Source: Photorhabdus australis DSM 17609 (GTDB taxonomy: Bacteria > Pseudomonadota > Gammaproteobacteria > Enterobacterales > Enterobacteriaceae). From it: a stretch of DNA of 64,000 nucleotides. The stretch spans positions 1 to 64,000 of the forward strand of contig NZ_JONO01000011.1 in NCBI RefSeq assembly GCF_000711895.1, written 5' to 3'. Positions 17,634-28,076 of the stretch are shown here, piece after piece. The notes under the pieces were generated by a model. That model was not told the origin of the DNA and searched no databases. It saw only the letters and a list, made by a program, of their open reading frames with translations. Numbering within the stretch: position 1 is the first letter of the stretch; every line of letters starts with the position of its first letter. Both the position numbers and the translations under genes were made by a program.

Positions 17634-18706
17634 TATTTACCTCTTATATTTGAGTCAACGGTATTTTCTGCTGCTGATTGATATATCAGAAGATTCAATC
17701 TTTCCTTAGCATTAAATTTTTTGATTACTGGAATAATTTCCTCGTGATAATTATCTAATAAATTCTGGCGTGTTCGTTTGTCCTTATGTAGGTAGGCACA
17801 GGCTTGGCAGGGATGAACGATTTTTTCCAGATTAATGTTGCTGTCTTGCGGGCGATATTTTTCCAGAATTTTGTACGGCCCCTCTGTCCGTAACCAGACT
17901 TTCATAAAGTCTTCCTCTTGACCTTTGAAAAGTTGAGCTAAATCGCCACTCTGCAACCGGCCAAGTTTCATTTCTGGGATATGCTCTAATGTCAGCCCAC
18001 AACAGGCAGAAATTTCACCATGTGGTGTCAATACGATATTTTCAAAGACTTGATCACACCCTTTTGTCAGTTGTTGATCCCGGTTTGGCACGTTTTTTCG
18101 TTCTTCACTGGTATCATAGAATGGCATCCAGGTGTTTCGCTGTAAGCTAATTTTGTTTTGTTCTTTGAGACGTTTAATGATCGGATTTTGGGTAATTTGT
18201 GTTGCAATGGCGGAATCTGCGGTGTCCTGTTCCACTGTAATCAGTGTCGTAATGTTTTGCCCGGCCAAGGCTTCCGTTGCTGCAACCACGCTGTCGATTG
18301 GTACCCATTCACTGTGATCTTTCCCGGTACTGATATTTATTTCTGTAATACCGGCATCTGTTAAATCTTGGGCGATTTTTTGTGCTTTTTCCCGATTTTT
18401 TCCCCAATAACCATTAGTCACGCAACGGGTCAATAAGCCATGTTCAGAGGCAAAATGGATTGCTTCTATGAGATCTTTGCCTAGTAGGAAACATTCTCCT
18501 CCGCTAAAAACGACTAACTTTAACCCAGGAAAATTAGCTTTTGAATGTGTAATAAATTGTTTAATTTCATCCAGGCTGAGGCGTGCTTTCACAGAAGGAT
18601 TACATTCAAAACAACACTCTTTGCAAGCGGCATTGCAAGTATATGTTGTGATTACCGTGGCTGTATTCGGATATTTTTCCCAATATCCGCTAGGAAAACA
18701 TGACAT
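17633..18706 (-). CDS. Radical-SAM/SPASM-like maturase
   Basis: A 357-residue radical S-adenosylmethionine enzyme. The CX3CX2C motif CNAACKEC (Cys24, 28, 31) binds the catalytic 4Fe-4S cluster. SGGE (68-71) is the SAM-binding GGE motif and TNGYW (97-101) a further barrel strand. The C-terminal region has Cys217, Cys235, Cys236, Cys300 and Cys303, a SPASM-like set for auxiliary clusters (GEISACCGL ... HPCQAC). SPASM proteins typically modify ribosomally made peptides or proteins. It is the first gene of a minus-strand operon with the Tat-signal protein. Neither the product class nor a named family can be given from sequence alone. Confidence 0.88.
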   Translation of the reverse strand: MSCFPSGYWEKYPNTATVITTYTCNAACKECCFECNPSVKARLSLDEIKQFITHSKANFPGLKLVVFSGGECFLLGKDLIEAIHFASEHGLLTRCVTNGYWGKNREKAQKIAQDLTDAGITEINISTGKDHSEWVPIDSVVAATEALAGQNITTLITVEQDTADSAIATQITQNPIIKRLKEQNKISLQRNTWMPFYDTSEERKNVPNRDQQLTKGCDQVFENIVLTPHGEISACCGLTLEHIPEMKLGRLQSGDLAQLFKGQEEDFMKVWLRTEGPYKILEKYRPQDSNINLEKIVHPCQACAYLHKDKRTRQNLLDNYHEEIIPVIKKFNAKERLNLLIYQSAAENTVDSNIRGK

Positions 18707-19184
18707 AATTTACCCCCAGTTAGATTAATGGTCAGACGATATTCACTATTAACAGTATGGATTAATTTTGCAATATATTAGTTAATTAGATTCGTATTTT
18801 GAGTGTTTAGGCTAAGTATGACTTGTTAAAAATATGCTTATTTAGAGGCTGCTCACAAAATAGGGGGCAGAAATATTCCTTATGGAGGATAAAGTAAGTG
18901 AGAATAATTGGCTCGATAAGTCTTTAACTGAAATAATTTATAAACAATGCCAGATACAACTGGAAGTAATGTTTAATGGTGTATGGTGGCAGGATTGTAC
19001 GTAACTTTGCTGTGCTTAAGGTCAATGTAATTGGTTTTTATCCAGTATTTAATCAGGGAATTTTGCCTCATAAATGTATAAATCGATATTGATGAAAAAA
19101 ATACGATTTCCGGGTATCCTGAGCGATGTAAATTAGTTTTGTAATATAAGGAAAAATCGCCCTGGCTTAATTGAGTTTAGGTAG
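18707..19184. other. AT-rich region upstream of the radical-SAM operon
   Basis: About 480 bp with no recognised gene; it should hold the promoter of the minus-strand radical-SAM operon. A 40-codon open frame on the plus strand (18882-19004) starts MEDKVSENNWLDKS and ends FNGVWWQDCT. A GGGGG lies about 15 nt before its ATG, too far for a good ribosome site. It is short, divergent from the enzyme gene and unsupported, but its aromatic, cysteine-containing tail near a maturase gene deserves a look. Confidence 0.3.
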
Positions 19185-19266
19185 CATACCCAATAGATTT
19201 CAAATTGCAGCGTGGTGGCAAGTGAACGCAGCCAACAAAGCAGCAATTTGAAAGATGAAGGGTATA
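19185..19266. repeat. Internally deleted ERIC repeat
   Basis: Both ERIC ends are present (TACCCAATAGATTTCAA ... TTTGAAAGATGAAGGGTATA), but about 45 bp of the centre, including the CCCCAGGAGC/GACTGGGGTGAG landmarks, are missing. It ends 17 bp before the yeaL start, so it forms most of that gene's leader. Confidence 0.8.
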
Positions 19267-19283
19267 TTAGGGTATTAACGTCT

Positions 19284-19736
19284 ATGAGTCATATCGATCC
19301 TACTCTACTCGTGCTGTTGGTGCTGGCAACGCTAGGTATCATCAGCCACAACATGACTGTCACTCTTGCAATGTTGTTCCTGCTAGTTATTCGCATAACG
19401 CCATTAAACCAATTCTTCCCGTGGGTAGAAAAATATGGGCTGACTATTGGTGTGCTTATTTTGACTGTGGGAGTGATGGCACCTATCGCCAGTGGAAAGA
19501 TCACTGTACAAGCGGTTCTCAACTCATTTATGAATTGGAAATCGTTATTGGCAATAGTGATCGGTGTTTTAGTCTCATGGTTGGGCAGCCGGGGTGTTTC
19601 CCTGATGTCTAATCAACCGTCGACAGTCGCTGGTTTGCTCGTGGGAACAGTACTGGGTGTGGCCATGTTTAAAGGTGTTCCGGTCGGGCCGCTGATTGCT
19701 GCGGGCATTTTGTCATTGCTAATTGGTAAGTCGTAA
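19284..19736 (+). CDS. yeaL: UPF0756 (DUF441) membrane protein YeaL
   Basis: A 150-residue inner-membrane protein with four to five hydrophobic segments; function unknown. The segments [42 protein letters not shown] and the C-terminal [16 protein letters not shown] match E. coli YeaL. I chose the ATG at 19284, where homology begins. The frame stays open upstream through the ERIC remnant, so a longer product from a non-ATG start cannot be excluded. In E. coli yeaL lies elsewhere in the chromosome; here it is 5 bp before tmcA. Confidence 0.9.
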   Translation: MSHIDPTLLVLLVLATLGIISHNMTVTLAMLFLLVIRITPLNQFFPWVEKYGLTIGVLILTVGVMAPIASGKITVQAVLNSFMNWKSLLAIVIGVLVSWLGSRGVSLMSNQPSTVAGLLVGTVLGVAMFKGVPVGPLIAAGILSLLIGKS

Positions 19737-19741
19737 TAGTT

Positions 19742-21790
19742 ATGTTTCCAGAATTAAAGGCGATCCAGACAGAAATGCAGCAGCAAGGATTACGTCGTTT
19801 GCTGGTGCTAAGTGGAGATCATAATTGGTGCTACCGACAGGTTCATGAGTTACAGCAAAAGGTTACGGGTGATTGGTTATGGATTTCTTATCGCAAAGAT
19901 AAGGCTGTGCTACCTGAAAAAGCAGCTGGATTATTGGGGCGGGAGTATCTGCATGGAGTATTTGATGCTACCGAAGGTTTTAATGCGGAAGCACTGGCGA
20001 TACTGGCGGGTACGTTGAAAGCAGGAAGCTGGTTAGTGATGATGGTTCCACCATGGCACCAATGGGATTATCAACCAGACCGTGACAGTATTCGCTGGAA
20101 TGAACAATCAGGTGCTATGCCAACACCAAATTTTATTCAGCATATTCAACGGCAAATTGCTAATGATTGTCAGGTTTTGCTATGGCGGCAAAATGATCCC
20201 TTTTATATCCCTGAATTGCCACAGTATAGAGAGTGGCAACTACCTGATGGTCAGCCAACAGACAGTCAGCATGCTATTTTGGCGCAACTTTTGCGGGCAA
20301 ATCAGGGTGTATGGGTGATTACTGCCCCAAGAGGGCGAGGCAAATCAACGCTTGCTGGTATGTTGATACAACAATGGCAGGGAAATTGCTGGCTAACGGC
20401 GCCCGCAAAAGCAACAACTGAAGTTATCCGATGCTATTCGAGTGAAAAAGGACAATTCTGGGCAGTAGATAATTTGTTGAAGTATTGCAGACAAAATAGT
20501 GTGTCAGAGATTGATTGGTTGCTTATAGACGAAGCCGCTGCTATTCCAACGCCTCAGCTATTTGAACTTATTAATTATTTTCCCCGAATATTATTAACAA
20601 CAACAGTACAGGGATATGAAGGTACCGGGCGAGGATTTTTACTTAAATTTTGTGCTGAAATTCCTGGCTGTCGTATATTGAATCTGATGGCACCTGTGCG
20701 TTGGGCGGAAAGTGATCCGCTGGAAAACTGGCTGGAAGAAGCTTTATTGTTTGAAGATGCCGTTCCTGCAAATCATTCTGCTAGAGTGATCAGTTATCAC
20801 GTATATCAACAGCCGCAATGGGTGCAGCAACCTGAGTTACTAAAACAGTTTTATGGAATATTAACCAGTGCTCATTATAAAACCTCACCTTTAGATTTAC
20901 GGCGTTTACTGGATGCTAAAGGAATGCAATTTGTTGCAGCTCTTGGAAATAACTCGTTGATTGGTGCTTTATGGCTGGTTGAAGAGGGGGGATTATCGTC
21001 TGAATTGGCACACGAAATATGGGCGGGAAGACGTCGTCCAAGAGGAAATTTGGTTGCTCAATCGTTAGCGGCCCACAGTGGTTTACCCCAGGCGGCTATT
21101 TTGAAATCTCAGAGAATTAGCAGGGTTGCGGTACAGGTTAATAGTCGCAGACAGGGAATTGCTCAGGGAATGATTGCGTTTCAACGAGAAAGAGCAGAAG
21201 GAGAAGGAATGGATTTTATTTCTGTCAGCTTTGGTTATACCGATGAACTTTGGGCGTTATGGCAAAAGTGTGGTTTCCAACTGGTACGGATGGGGACTCA
21301 TCTGGAAGCCAGCAGCGGCTGTTATACCGCAATGGCAATTTTTCCACTGAGTCAACAAGGGATTGCACTTTGTGCTCAGGCACAACAGCAGCTTGCCCGT
21401 GATGCACATTGGTTGGAGTCACAGATTGGATTCAGTTTGCCTGTCGATCATCAGGCTGACCAACGTCTCAACCAAAATGACTGGCAGGAGCTTGCAGGTT
21501 TTGCATTTGCTCACCGGCCATTGTCTGCTTCATTGCCCGCTTTACAGCGATTGTTACTGAATTGTGATTTGCCGCTGACAGCACTAAGAAATCACCTTCA
21601 GCGGGAAATGAGTATTGAACAGTGTGTCGCTGAGTTAAAGTTGAATGGGCACAAGGCGTTAACGTTACTCTGGCGGCAAGAAACCTCGCAGGCTCTGGTC
21701 AGTCTCGACAAAAAACTTGCTATATACTGGCAGGAATGGACTACTGTTTTTTCTGAGGCCAATCGTCGTCTTCATCCCATTTGTCATTAA
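19742..21790 (+). CDS. tmcA: tRNA(Met) cytidine acetyltransferase TmcA
   Basis: A 682-residue enzyme that makes N4-acetylcytidine at the wobble position of elongator tRNA-Met, using acetyl-CoA and ATP/GTP. An N-terminal DUF1726 domain precedes a RecD/DExD-like helicase domain with Walker [10 protein letters not shown] (about 198-206) and [12 protein letters not shown] (Walker B), then a GNAT acetyltransferase domain ([19 protein letters not shown], about 460-480) and a C-terminal tRNA-binding tail. Length is near the E. coli protein (671). Its 3' end overlaps the convergent ypfN by 50 bp. Confidence 0.95.
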   Translation: MFPELKAIQTEMQQQGLRRLLVLSGDHNWCYRQVHELQQKVTGDWLWISYRKDKAVLPEKAAGLLGREYLHGVFDATEGFNAEALAILAGTLKAGSWLVMMVPPWHQWDYQPDRDSIRWNEQSGAMPTPNFIQHIQRQIANDCQVLLWRQNDPFYIPELPQYREWQLPDGQPTDSQHAILAQLLRANQGVWVITAPRGRGKSTLAGMLIQQWQGNCWLTAPAKATTEVIRCYSSEKGQFWAVDNLLKYCRQNSVSEIDWLLIDEAAAIPTPQLFELINYFPRILLTTTVQGYEGTGRGFLLKFCAEIPGCRILNLMAPVRWAESDPLENWLEEALLFEDAVPANHSARVISYHVYQQPQWVQQPELLKQFYGILTSAHYKTSPLDLRRLLDAKGMQFVAALGNNSLIGALWLVEEGGLSSELAHEIWAGRRRPRGNLVAQSLAAHSGLPQAAILKSQRISRVAVQVNSRRQGIAQGMIAFQRERAEGEGMDFISVSFGYTDELWALWQKCGFQLVRMGTHLEASSGCYTAMAIFPLSQQGIALCAQAQQQLARDAHWLESQIGFSLPVDHQADQRLNQNDWQELAGFAFAHRPLSASLPALQRLLLNCDLPLTALRNHLQREMSIEQCVAELKLNGHKALTLLWRQETSQALVSLDKKLAIYWQEWTTVFSEANRRLHPICH

Positions 21791-21929
21791 GATCCCGGTG
21801 AGGGGGGAGTTCTGGTTTATTATCCAAAAATTTTTTGACGTCCAGGCGGCGTAATTCTTTAATGGCATTGAGCAAAACACCAACCAGTAAAACCAAAATA
21901 ATCCACCAGTAATCAGCTAACCATTGCAT
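21741..21929 (-). CDS. ypfN: UPF0370 small membrane protein YpfN
   Basis: A 62-residue protein with one N-terminal membrane helix ([19 protein letters not shown]) and an acidic, Trp-containing tail ([13 protein letters not shown]), as in E. coli YpfN. Function unknown. The last 50 bp overlap the 3' end of tmcA on the other strand. In E. coli it sits next to dapE, and here a peptidase gene lies between. Confidence 0.9.
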   Translation of the reverse strand: MQWLADYWWIILVLLVGVLLNAIKELRRLDVKKFLDNKPELPPHRDLNDKWDEDDDWPQKKQ

Positions 21930-21943
21930 CGGGTTGTCTCCTG

Positions 21944-22606
21944 CTAAGTACGGAGGTAGTTTTCAAGTAGATAAGGCAGGTTAGCTGATAACCAGCCGAT
22001 ACCTGCGATATCATGCTGTTGCCATACATCCAGTAAAATCTGTTCAGTTAGCAATTTTTCCAATTGTTCAGATAGTGGCCAGTAGCTGATATGCCATGGT
22101 TCAGCAGCGATACTACCATTGTGATTCATAAAGGGACGGTAAAAGTTGAAAATCGGCATATTTTCAGTCAACCAGTGAGTTAATGGTTCAAAATAACCGC
22201 CTTTTTCATATTCCCAGGGTTCCAATTGTAATTTCTGGTTTTCCGATAGCATTGTTGGATCATAAATATCCAGTTCGGTTCCCCAATGATGACGGCTGGC
22301 ACCGGGCAGGGCAGACCAGCGAAGAATAGCTTTACAGAGCTCACCTTCGGTTAACTGGGTAATATCCATTGGTTGGCTATTTTCATCCAATACAGGGCGT
22401 TTGCCCCGGAATTTGCCATTCCAGATAGTCTGTTGGCGCTGGAAATCGCGGAAAGTACTGGCAGGTTGCAAATTAAATCCCGCGCTTGCGGCTGCCTGCT
22501 GCATGGATAGAAAAGCCCTGGCTGCTTCCGGTTGTAACTGATGGTTGCCAGAAAGAGGAACCAAATGCTCGGTAGTCAGGCCGGTTAATATACTTGCGGT
22601 CGTCAT
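21944..22606 (-). CDS. M15-family D-alanyl-D-alanine carboxypeptidase (VanY-like)
   Basis: A 220-residue peptidase of the LAS/M15B type. The zinc ligands are visible: His and Asp in [13 protein letters not shown] (about 105-117) and His in EPWHISYW (about 170), with the preceding [17 protein letters not shown] substrate loop. Related enzymes trim terminal D-alanine from peptidoglycan stem peptides; VanY does so in vancomycin resistance, but no van genes are present. No clear signal peptide is visible. Its start overlaps the dapE stop by 4 nt, so it is coupled with dapE. The pairing of a peptidoglycan peptidase with a diaminopimelate-synthesis gene is functionally suggestive. Confidence 0.87.
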   Translation of the reverse strand: MTTASILTGLTTEHLVPLSGNHQLQPEAARAFLSMQQAAASAGFNLQPASTFRDFQRQQTIWNGKFRGKRPVLDENSQPMDITQLTEGELCKAILRWSALPGASRHHWGTELDIYDPTMLSENQKLQLEPWEYEKGGYFEPLTHWLTENMPIFNFYRPFMNHNGSIAAEPWHISYWPLSEQLEKLLTEQILLDVWQQHDIAGIGWLSANLPYLLENYLRT

Positions 22607-23730
22607 TGGATTAGCTGCTCCATAACACGCTGATAAATTCGGCTAAGTTGTTGCAGATCTGCGGCACTGACAGACTCATTAACTTTATGAATTGTTGAGT
22701 TGATTGGCCCTAGTTCGACAACTTGAGCACCCATCCGGGCAATAAATCGTCCGTCAGATGTACCGCCACTGGTGGATAATTCAGGTTTATAGCCACAGTA
22801 ATGGTCTATTGCTTGTACGACTGCATCGACCAATTTGCCTTTGGCTGTCAGGAAAGGCTCTCCTGGTAATATCCACTCAATAGTGTAATCCAGGTTGTGG
22901 TTTTTCAGGATAGTTTCAACCCGTTCACGGATTTGGCTATCGGTTAGTTCTGTACTGAAACGGAAATTGAATTGAACCTGTAAATTTCCAGGGATAACGT
23001 TGTGGCTGCCTGTTCCGGCATGAATATTGGCAATTTGCATACTGGTCGCTGGGAAAAACTCATTCCCTTCATCCCAGCGTGTACTGACTAGTTCTTGTAA
23101 GGCTGGGATAGCCCGGTGAATCGGGTTGTCAGCTAGATGTGGATAGGCAACATGGCCTTGAATGCCATGGACTGTCAAATTGGCTGTCAGGGAACCACGA
23201 CGGCCATTTTTCACCATATCACCGAGGCGATATTGGCTGGAGGGTTCACCAATCAGACAATAATCCAGTTGCTCATTGCGGGACATCAATGCTTGAACTA
23301 CTTTGACTGTACCATCGGTGGCCTTCGCTTCTTCATCTGAGGTGATAAGAAAAGCCAGGCGCCCATTGTGGTTAGGATAGCTGGTGACAAAGCGTTCGGC
23401 TGCAACAACCATGGCGGCCAGCGAACCTTTCATATCCGCTGCACCCCGGCCATATAACAGGCCATTACGAATAGTCGGTTCAAAAGGTGGATATTCCCAT
23501 TGAGATTCGTCACCCGCAGGAACAACATCGGTATGTCCTGCAAAGGCCAGTGTCGAACCGGTACCACGATAAGCCCAGAAATTGTTTGTATCGCCGAAAG
23601 GCATCCGTTCAATGGTGAAGCCGAGTGCTTGCAAGCGGGAGATCATAATATCCTGACAACCTTTATCGTCTGGACTGACCGATGGTTGCCTGATGAGTTG
23701 TTGTGCGAGCTCAATTACAGGACAAGTCAT
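22603..23730 (-). CDS. dapE: Succinyl-diaminopimelate desuccinylase
   Basis: A 375-residue M20-family zinc enzyme hydrolysing N-succinyl-LL-diaminopimelate in lysine and peptidoglycan precursor synthesis. The metal-site motifs are present: [11 protein letters not shown] (about 65-75), [10 protein letters not shown] (about 97-106), ITSDEEA (about 130-136), GEPSS, and the late His in NSTIHKVNE. Start chosen at ATG 23730, giving exactly the E. coli length and N-terminus [20 protein letters not shown]. One base separates it from the upstream yffB stop, so yffB, dapE and the M15 gene form an operon. Confidence 0.96.
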   Translation of the reverse strand: MTCPVIELAQQLIRQPSVSPDDKGCQDIMISRLQALGFTIERMPFGDTNNFWAYRGTGSTLAFAGHTDVVPAGDESQWEYPPFEPTIRNGLLYGRGAADMKGSLAAMVVAAERFVTSYPNHNGRLAFLITSDEEAKATDGTVKVVQALMSRNEQLDYCLIGEPSSQYRLGDMVKNGRRGSLTANLTVHGIQGHVAYPHLADNPIHRAIPALQELVSTRWDEGNEFFPATSMQIANIHAGTGSHNVIPGNLQVQFNFRFSTELTDSQIRERVETILKNHNLDYTIEWILPGEPFLTAKGKLVDAVVQAIDHYCGYKPELSTSGGTSDGRFIARMGAQVVELGPINSTIHKVNESVSAADLQQLSRIYQRVMEQLIQ

Positions 23731-23731
23731 C

Positions 23732-24115
23732 TTAAAGCGCCCCAGCAAAAAATTGCTGATATTTATCTGCGTTATAACCCAACAAGCAGTTACCTTTTGC
23801 AGAAATTAATAATGGACGCTTAATAATTGCGGGCTGTTCCAACATTAGCGCTTTTGCGACATCAGCGTTATTAATTGCGGCTCTCTGTTGGTCAGTAAGT
23901 TTACGCCAGGTTGTGCCGCGGGTGTTAATAAGTGATTCCCAGCCAAGTTTGTCAATAAATGATTGCAAGAGAGCTTCATTTAATCCATCTACACGATAAT
24001 CATGAAAAAGGTAAGCGATTTTCTGTTCTTCCAGCCAATGACGGGCTTTTTTTATAGTGTCGCAGTTTTTGATCCCGTAGAGAGTAAAGGCAGAGTGAGA
24101 AGGTTTATCCGACAT
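23732..24115 (-). CDS. yffB: ArsC/Spx-family protein YffB
   Basis: A 127-residue thioredoxin-fold protein with the single active-site-like cysteine in [13 protein letters not shown] (near residue 18) and the RP-L-L-I block ([18 protein letters not shown]) that binds oxyanion in ArsC. E. coli YffB and P. aeruginosa homologues bind glutathione rather than reduce arsenate, so the function is uncertain. I used the internal ATG at 24115, preceded by AGGG; the longer frame adds 53 unrelated residues. It is the first gene of the dapE operon, as in E. coli. Confidence 0.9.
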   Translation of the reverse strand: MSDKPSHSAFTLYGIKNCDTIKKARHWLEEQKIAYLFHDYRVDGLNEALLQSFIDKLGWESLINTRGTTWRKLTDQQRAAINNADVAKALMLEQPAIIKRPLLISAKGNCLLGYNADKYQQFFAGAL

Positions 24116-24324
24116 AAATAAGAGATCCCTAAAAAAAGTTAAATACCTAAACATAATGCTGGAAAATGCCAGTTTTATCCAGACGGTATCTTGATTTTTA
24201 TTACCAGAGATATTAAGAGAGGGTTTGGTGAGCTGGTTCGTCTCACGCAGGTTATTGTGCTCAACAAAAATCATAGAAGCCGGTCCCCCGATTATAAACC
24301 TAAGGGAGCGGCTTAGTAAAAATA

Positions 24325-24960
24325 TTAGGCTATCCCATTCTTTCTATGTTGCAGATACATAATTGTTGCTGCCAGACGGGAACGTACATTTAGTTTTTTT
24401 AACAAGTTTCTAATGTGTACTTTTACTGTTTCTTCAGAAATAAAGAGTACATCAGCAACTTCTTTATTGGTCATGCCACTGGAAACCTCTTTTAATACAT
24501 CTAACTCACGTTTAGTCAATTCAGATAAAGGATCAACATGTTTATGGCGGTTAGCCAGATGTTGATATATTTTTTCACTAAATACAGTTTGTCCACGAGC
24601 TGCGTGGCGGATGCTGCTTAATAGCGAATCTAAATCGCTATCTTTGAGTAAATAGCCATTGGCGCCAGCGTCAATGGCTGCATAAACATCATTTCGGTCA
24701 TCTGAAACGGATAATACCAGCACATAAGAGTTGATCCCTTTTCTGCGGATAGATTTAATTGTATCCACGCCTGAAAGACCATTCATATTGAGGTCTATCA
24801 TAATGACATCAGGTTTGAGCTTGCATGCAATGTTTATTGCTTCTTCACCGTTGTCAGCTTCCGCAGTGACGGTAAGCGCACGGTCTAGCTCTACAATCTG
24901 TTTCAGGCCATGGCGAATGAGAGGGTGGTCATCAACTATCATCACTGAATGGTTATACAT
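24325..24960 (-). CDS. narP: Nitrate/nitrite response regulator NarP
   Basis: A 211-residue two-component regulator. The receiver domain shows IVDDHP at the start (acidic pair near residue 9-10), the phospho-acceptor Asp in MIDLNM (near residue 55), Ser in VLSVSD, and Lys in LLKDSD. The C-terminal LuxR-type helix-turn-helix runs [12 protein letters not shown] to [15 protein letters not shown]. It closely matches E. coli NarP, which responds to nitrate and nitrite through NarQ/NarX. No sensor gene is adjacent, which is usual for narP. Confidence 0.93.
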   Translation of the reverse strand: MYNHSVMIVDDHPLIRHGLKQIVELDRALTVTAEADNGEEAINIACKLKPDVIMIDLNMNGLSGVDTIKSIRRKGINSYVLVLSVSDDRNDVYAAIDAGANGYLLKDSDLDSLLSSIRHAARGQTVFSEKIYQHLANRHKHVDPLSELTKRELDVLKEVSSGMTNKEVADVLFISEETVKVHIRNLLKKLNVRSRLAATIMYLQHRKNGIA

Positions 24961-25548
24961 TGTCCTTCTCCCTTATAGGTAAAGCCACGAAATTCAGACT
25001 TTTAATTCGATTAATAGGCAGTAATGAATGAGTCTGCCCTAAATTAAATTGCTATAAAAAAATTTTATAAAAACCGATTGAGTTACAAAGTTGATAGCTC
25101 TGTAAGTCCAGAAAACACATCCTGATATAAAAAGATAAATAGCGCAAATTAGTTTGATAAGTAAAAAAAGAATGTGAGTAATTTTCACAAAAAACACATA
25201 ACTTTGATGAGAAAAATAATATTGTAAATCAATTCGTTATAAATCTAATTATTAGATTTGTTTTCTTTTATAAAATTTATTTTAATTGAATTTATATTGA
25301 GAGTTTTTATCGGTTATAATTGTCATGGTTATTATAATTGTAATGATATTATTCCATGAATAATATTTCTGTATTTATATTATCCATACTTAGTATATGA
25401 CGTTGATGGATAAATTCATCAGTGTTTTTTTTGAGCAAAAAAGTGCGAGTTTATTGGTTAAATACTGTCAAAGTTATGCTTTTACACCCTGTACCAATTA
25501 TACTGGTTATGCTCTTACTCCAGATAATGTATATAAAAGGATCCGACA
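24961..25548. other. AT-rich divergent region between narP and maeB
   Basis: About 590 bp without a gene. The DNA is very AT-rich with many T- and A-tracts. A candidate -10 region (TATAAA, around 25532) lies close to the maeB Shine-Dalgarno and may be just leader sequence. Nothing else recognised. Confidence 0.4.
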
Positions 25549-27828
25549 ATGGACGAAAAATTAAAGCAGAGTGCATTGGATTTTCACCAGTTTCCACAAC
25601 CGGGGAAAATCATGGTTACTCCAACTAAGCCTCTGACAACTCAGCGCGATTTGGCCTTAGCTTATTCACCAGGTGTTGCTGCGCCGTGTCTGGAGATTGC
25701 AGAAGATCCATTAGCGGCTTACAAATATACTGCGCGCGGCAATCTTGTTGCGGTGATTTCTAACGGTAGTGCGGTCTTAGGATTAGGGAATATTGGTGCA
25801 CTGGCAGGTAAGCCAGTAATGGAAGGAAAAGGTGTACTGTTTAAAAAGTTCTCAGGGATTGATGTATTTGATATCGAAGTCGATGAATCTGATCCTGATA
25901 AATTGATTGATATTATTGCAGCATTAGAGCCGACTTTTGGGGGAATTAACCTCGAAGATATCAAAGCACCGGAATGTTTTTATATTGAACAAAAACTCCG
26001 GGAAAAAATGAATATTCCGGTATTCCATGATGACCAGCATGGCACAGCAATTATTTGTACTGCTGCTGTTCTCAATGGTTTACGGATTATGAAAAAAGAG
26101 ATTTCAGAAGTTCGTCTGGTTGTTTCTGGCGCTGGTGCTGCATCGATTGCCTGTATGAATTTATTGGTTGCACTTGGACTGAAACGCGAAAATATCGTGG
26201 TATGTGACTCTAAGGGCGTTATTTATCGTGGCCGCGATGAAAATATGGAAGGAACTAAAGCCACTTATGCCATTGAAGACAATGGCAGCCGTACACTCGG
26301 TGATGTTATCCCAGGTGCAGATATTTTTCTGGGATGTTCCGGTCCGGGCGTGCTGACTCAAGATATGGTGAAAACCATGGCAAAAGATCCGCTTATCATG
26401 GCGCTGGCGAACCCTGAACCAGAAATCCTGCCTCCATTAGCTAAACAAGTTCGCCCTGATGCCATTATTTGTACTGGTCGTTCTGATTATCCGAATCAGG
26501 TTAATAACGTTCTCTGTTTCCCGTTCATTTTCCGTGGTGCGTTAGACGTTGGGGCAACAACTATCAACGAAGAGATGAAACTTGCTTGTGTTCACGCTAT
26601 CGCGGATTTGGCGCTGGCAGAACAAAGTGAAGAAGTGGCTTCTGCGTATAATGATCAGGATCTGTTTTTTGGTCCAGAATATATTATTCCTAAACCATTT
26701 GATCCGCGTCTGATTGTTAAGATTGCCCCGGCAGTGGCTAAAGCGGCCATGGATTCCGGTGTAGCAACGCGTCCGATTAAAGATTTTAGTGCATACATAG
26801 AAAAGCTGAATGAGTTTGTCTATAAAACGAACTTGTTTATGAAACCTATTTTCTCTCAGGCGAAGAAAGCGAAAAAACGTATTGTTCTGGCCGAAGGGGA
26901 GGAAGTACGGGTATTGCATGCGACTCAGGAGCTAGTTTCTCTTGGATTGGCTTATCCGATCCTGATTGGCCGTCCAAGTGTTATCGAAAAGCGTATCCAG
27001 AAACTAGGGTTGCATATCGAAGCAGGTAAAGATTTTGAAGTTGTCAATAATGAGAACGACCCACGCTTCAAAGAGTATTGGCAGGAATATCATAATATTA
27101 TGAAACGTCGTGGTATTTCTCCTGAACAAGCACGCCGAGCTGTTATTGGTAATCCAACCCTGATTGGGGCAATTATGGTGCTGCGCGGTGAGGCTGATGG
27201 CTTGATTTGTGGTACCGTTGGCAGTTATAGCGAACATTATGATGTGGTGAGAGATGTATTTGGCTTCCGTGAGGGGGTTCATACTGCGGGAGCAATGAAC
27301 GCATTAATGTTGCCAAGTGGTAATACTTTTCTCGCTGATACCTATGTCAATCATGATCCAACGCCTGAACAACTGGCAGAGATTACGCTCATGGCGGCAG
27401 AGACTATTCGCCGTTTTGGTCTTGAGCCAAAAGTTGCACTGCTTTCTCATTCAAGTTTTGGTTCTACGGATTGCCCTTCCGCACAGAAAATGCGTCAGAC
27501 GCTGGCATTGGTCAATCAGATGTCACCTTCGCTTGAAATTGATGGTGAAATGCATGGTGATGCTGCGTTGGTGGAAAGTATTCGCCGTGACATCATGCCA
27601 GATAGCCCATTGAAAGGTGCGGCGAATCTGTTAATTATGCCGAATATGGAATCTGCACGTATTAGTTATAACCTGCTGCGTGTCACCAGTTCTGAAGGCG
27701 TTACCGTGGGGCCGGTTCTGATGGGAGTTTCAAAACCAGTACACATTTTGACGCCAATTGCCTCTGTACGCCGTATTATCAATATGGTCGCTTTAGCTGC
27801 GGTTGAAGCGCAGACTCATCCATTGTAA
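25549..27828 (+). CDS. maeB: NADP-dependent malic enzyme MaeB
   Basis: A 759-residue fusion of a malic enzyme domain (about 1-430) and a phosphotransacetylase-like domain (about 430-759). It decarboxylates malate to pyruvate with NADP+. The malic domain shows the substrate region [10 protein letters not shown], a metal-site block [10 protein letters not shown], and a Rossmann-type [14 protein letters not shown]. The C-terminal domain serves regulation (acetyl-CoA, acetyl-phosphate) in E. coli rather than catalysis. AAAGG precedes the ATG. Length and sequence match E. coli MaeB (759). Confidence 0.96.
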   Translation: MDEKLKQSALDFHQFPQPGKIMVTPTKPLTTQRDLALAYSPGVAAPCLEIAEDPLAAYKYTARGNLVAVISNGSAVLGLGNIGALAGKPVMEGKGVLFKKFSGIDVFDIEVDESDPDKLIDIIAALEPTFGGINLEDIKAPECFYIEQKLREKMNIPVFHDDQHGTAIICTAAVLNGLRIMKKEISEVRLVVSGAGAASIACMNLLVALGLKRENIVVCDSKGVIYRGRDENMEGTKATYAIEDNGSRTLGDVIPGADIFLGCSGPGVLTQDMVKTMAKDPLIMALANPEPEILPPLAKQVRPDAIICTGRSDYPNQVNNVLCFPFIFRGALDVGATTINEEMKLACVHAIADLALAEQSEEVASAYNDQDLFFGPEYIIPKPFDPRLIVKIAPAVAKAAMDSGVATRPIKDFSAYIEKLNEFVYKTNLFMKPIFSQAKKAKKRIVLAEGEEVRVLHATQELVSLGLAYPILIGRPSVIEKRIQKLGLHIEAGKDFEVVNNENDPRFKEYWQEYHNIMKRRGISPEQARRAVIGNPTLIGAIMVLRGEADGLICGTVGSYSEHYDVVRDVFGFREGVHTAGAMNALMLPSGNTFLADTYVNHDPTPEQLAEITLMAAETIRRFGLEPKVALLSHSSFGSTDCPSAQKMRQTLALVNQMSPSLEIDGEMHGDAALVESIRRDIMPDSPLKGAANLLIMPNMESARISYNLLRVTSSEGVTVGPVLMGVSKPVHILTPIASVRRIINMVALAAVEAQTHPL

Positions 27829-27854
27829 TTACAGATCTTAATTAATATGGGTTA

Positions 27855-27891
27855 AAACAGCCGCGGCATCCGATGGGAAGCTGGGCTGTTT
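27855..27891 (+). terminator. Possible terminator after maeB
   Basis: AAACAGCC pairs with GGCTGTTT around a 21-base loop that can fold further. The T-tract is short. Confidence 0.5.
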
Positions 27892-27913
27892 ATTATAAAT
27901 AATTCTTATTATC

Positions 27914-28040
27914 TATACCCAATAGATTTCAAGATGGATCGCGGCGGCAAGGGAGCGAATCCCCGGGAGCATAGAGAACAATGTGACCGGGGTGAGTGAG
28001 TGCAGCCAACAAAGAGGCAACTTGAAAGATAACAGGTATA
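27914..28040. repeat. ERIC repeat, full length
   Basis: 127 bp from TATACCCAATAGATTTCAAG to GATAACAGGTATA, carrying the ERIC landmarks GCGAATCCCC, GAGC and GGGGTGAGTGAG. It lies 36 bp before the ChaN-like gene, so it is in that gene's leader. Confidence 0.95.
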
Positions 28041-28076
28041 TATGATGCGCAAAATATTCTATGGATAACGAACATT

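Noticed and set aside
16638-18706. Darobactin-type biosynthetic cluster
   Set aside because: No small precursor with the W-N-W-S-K-S-F core is present, and the adjoining protein is 331 residues long.
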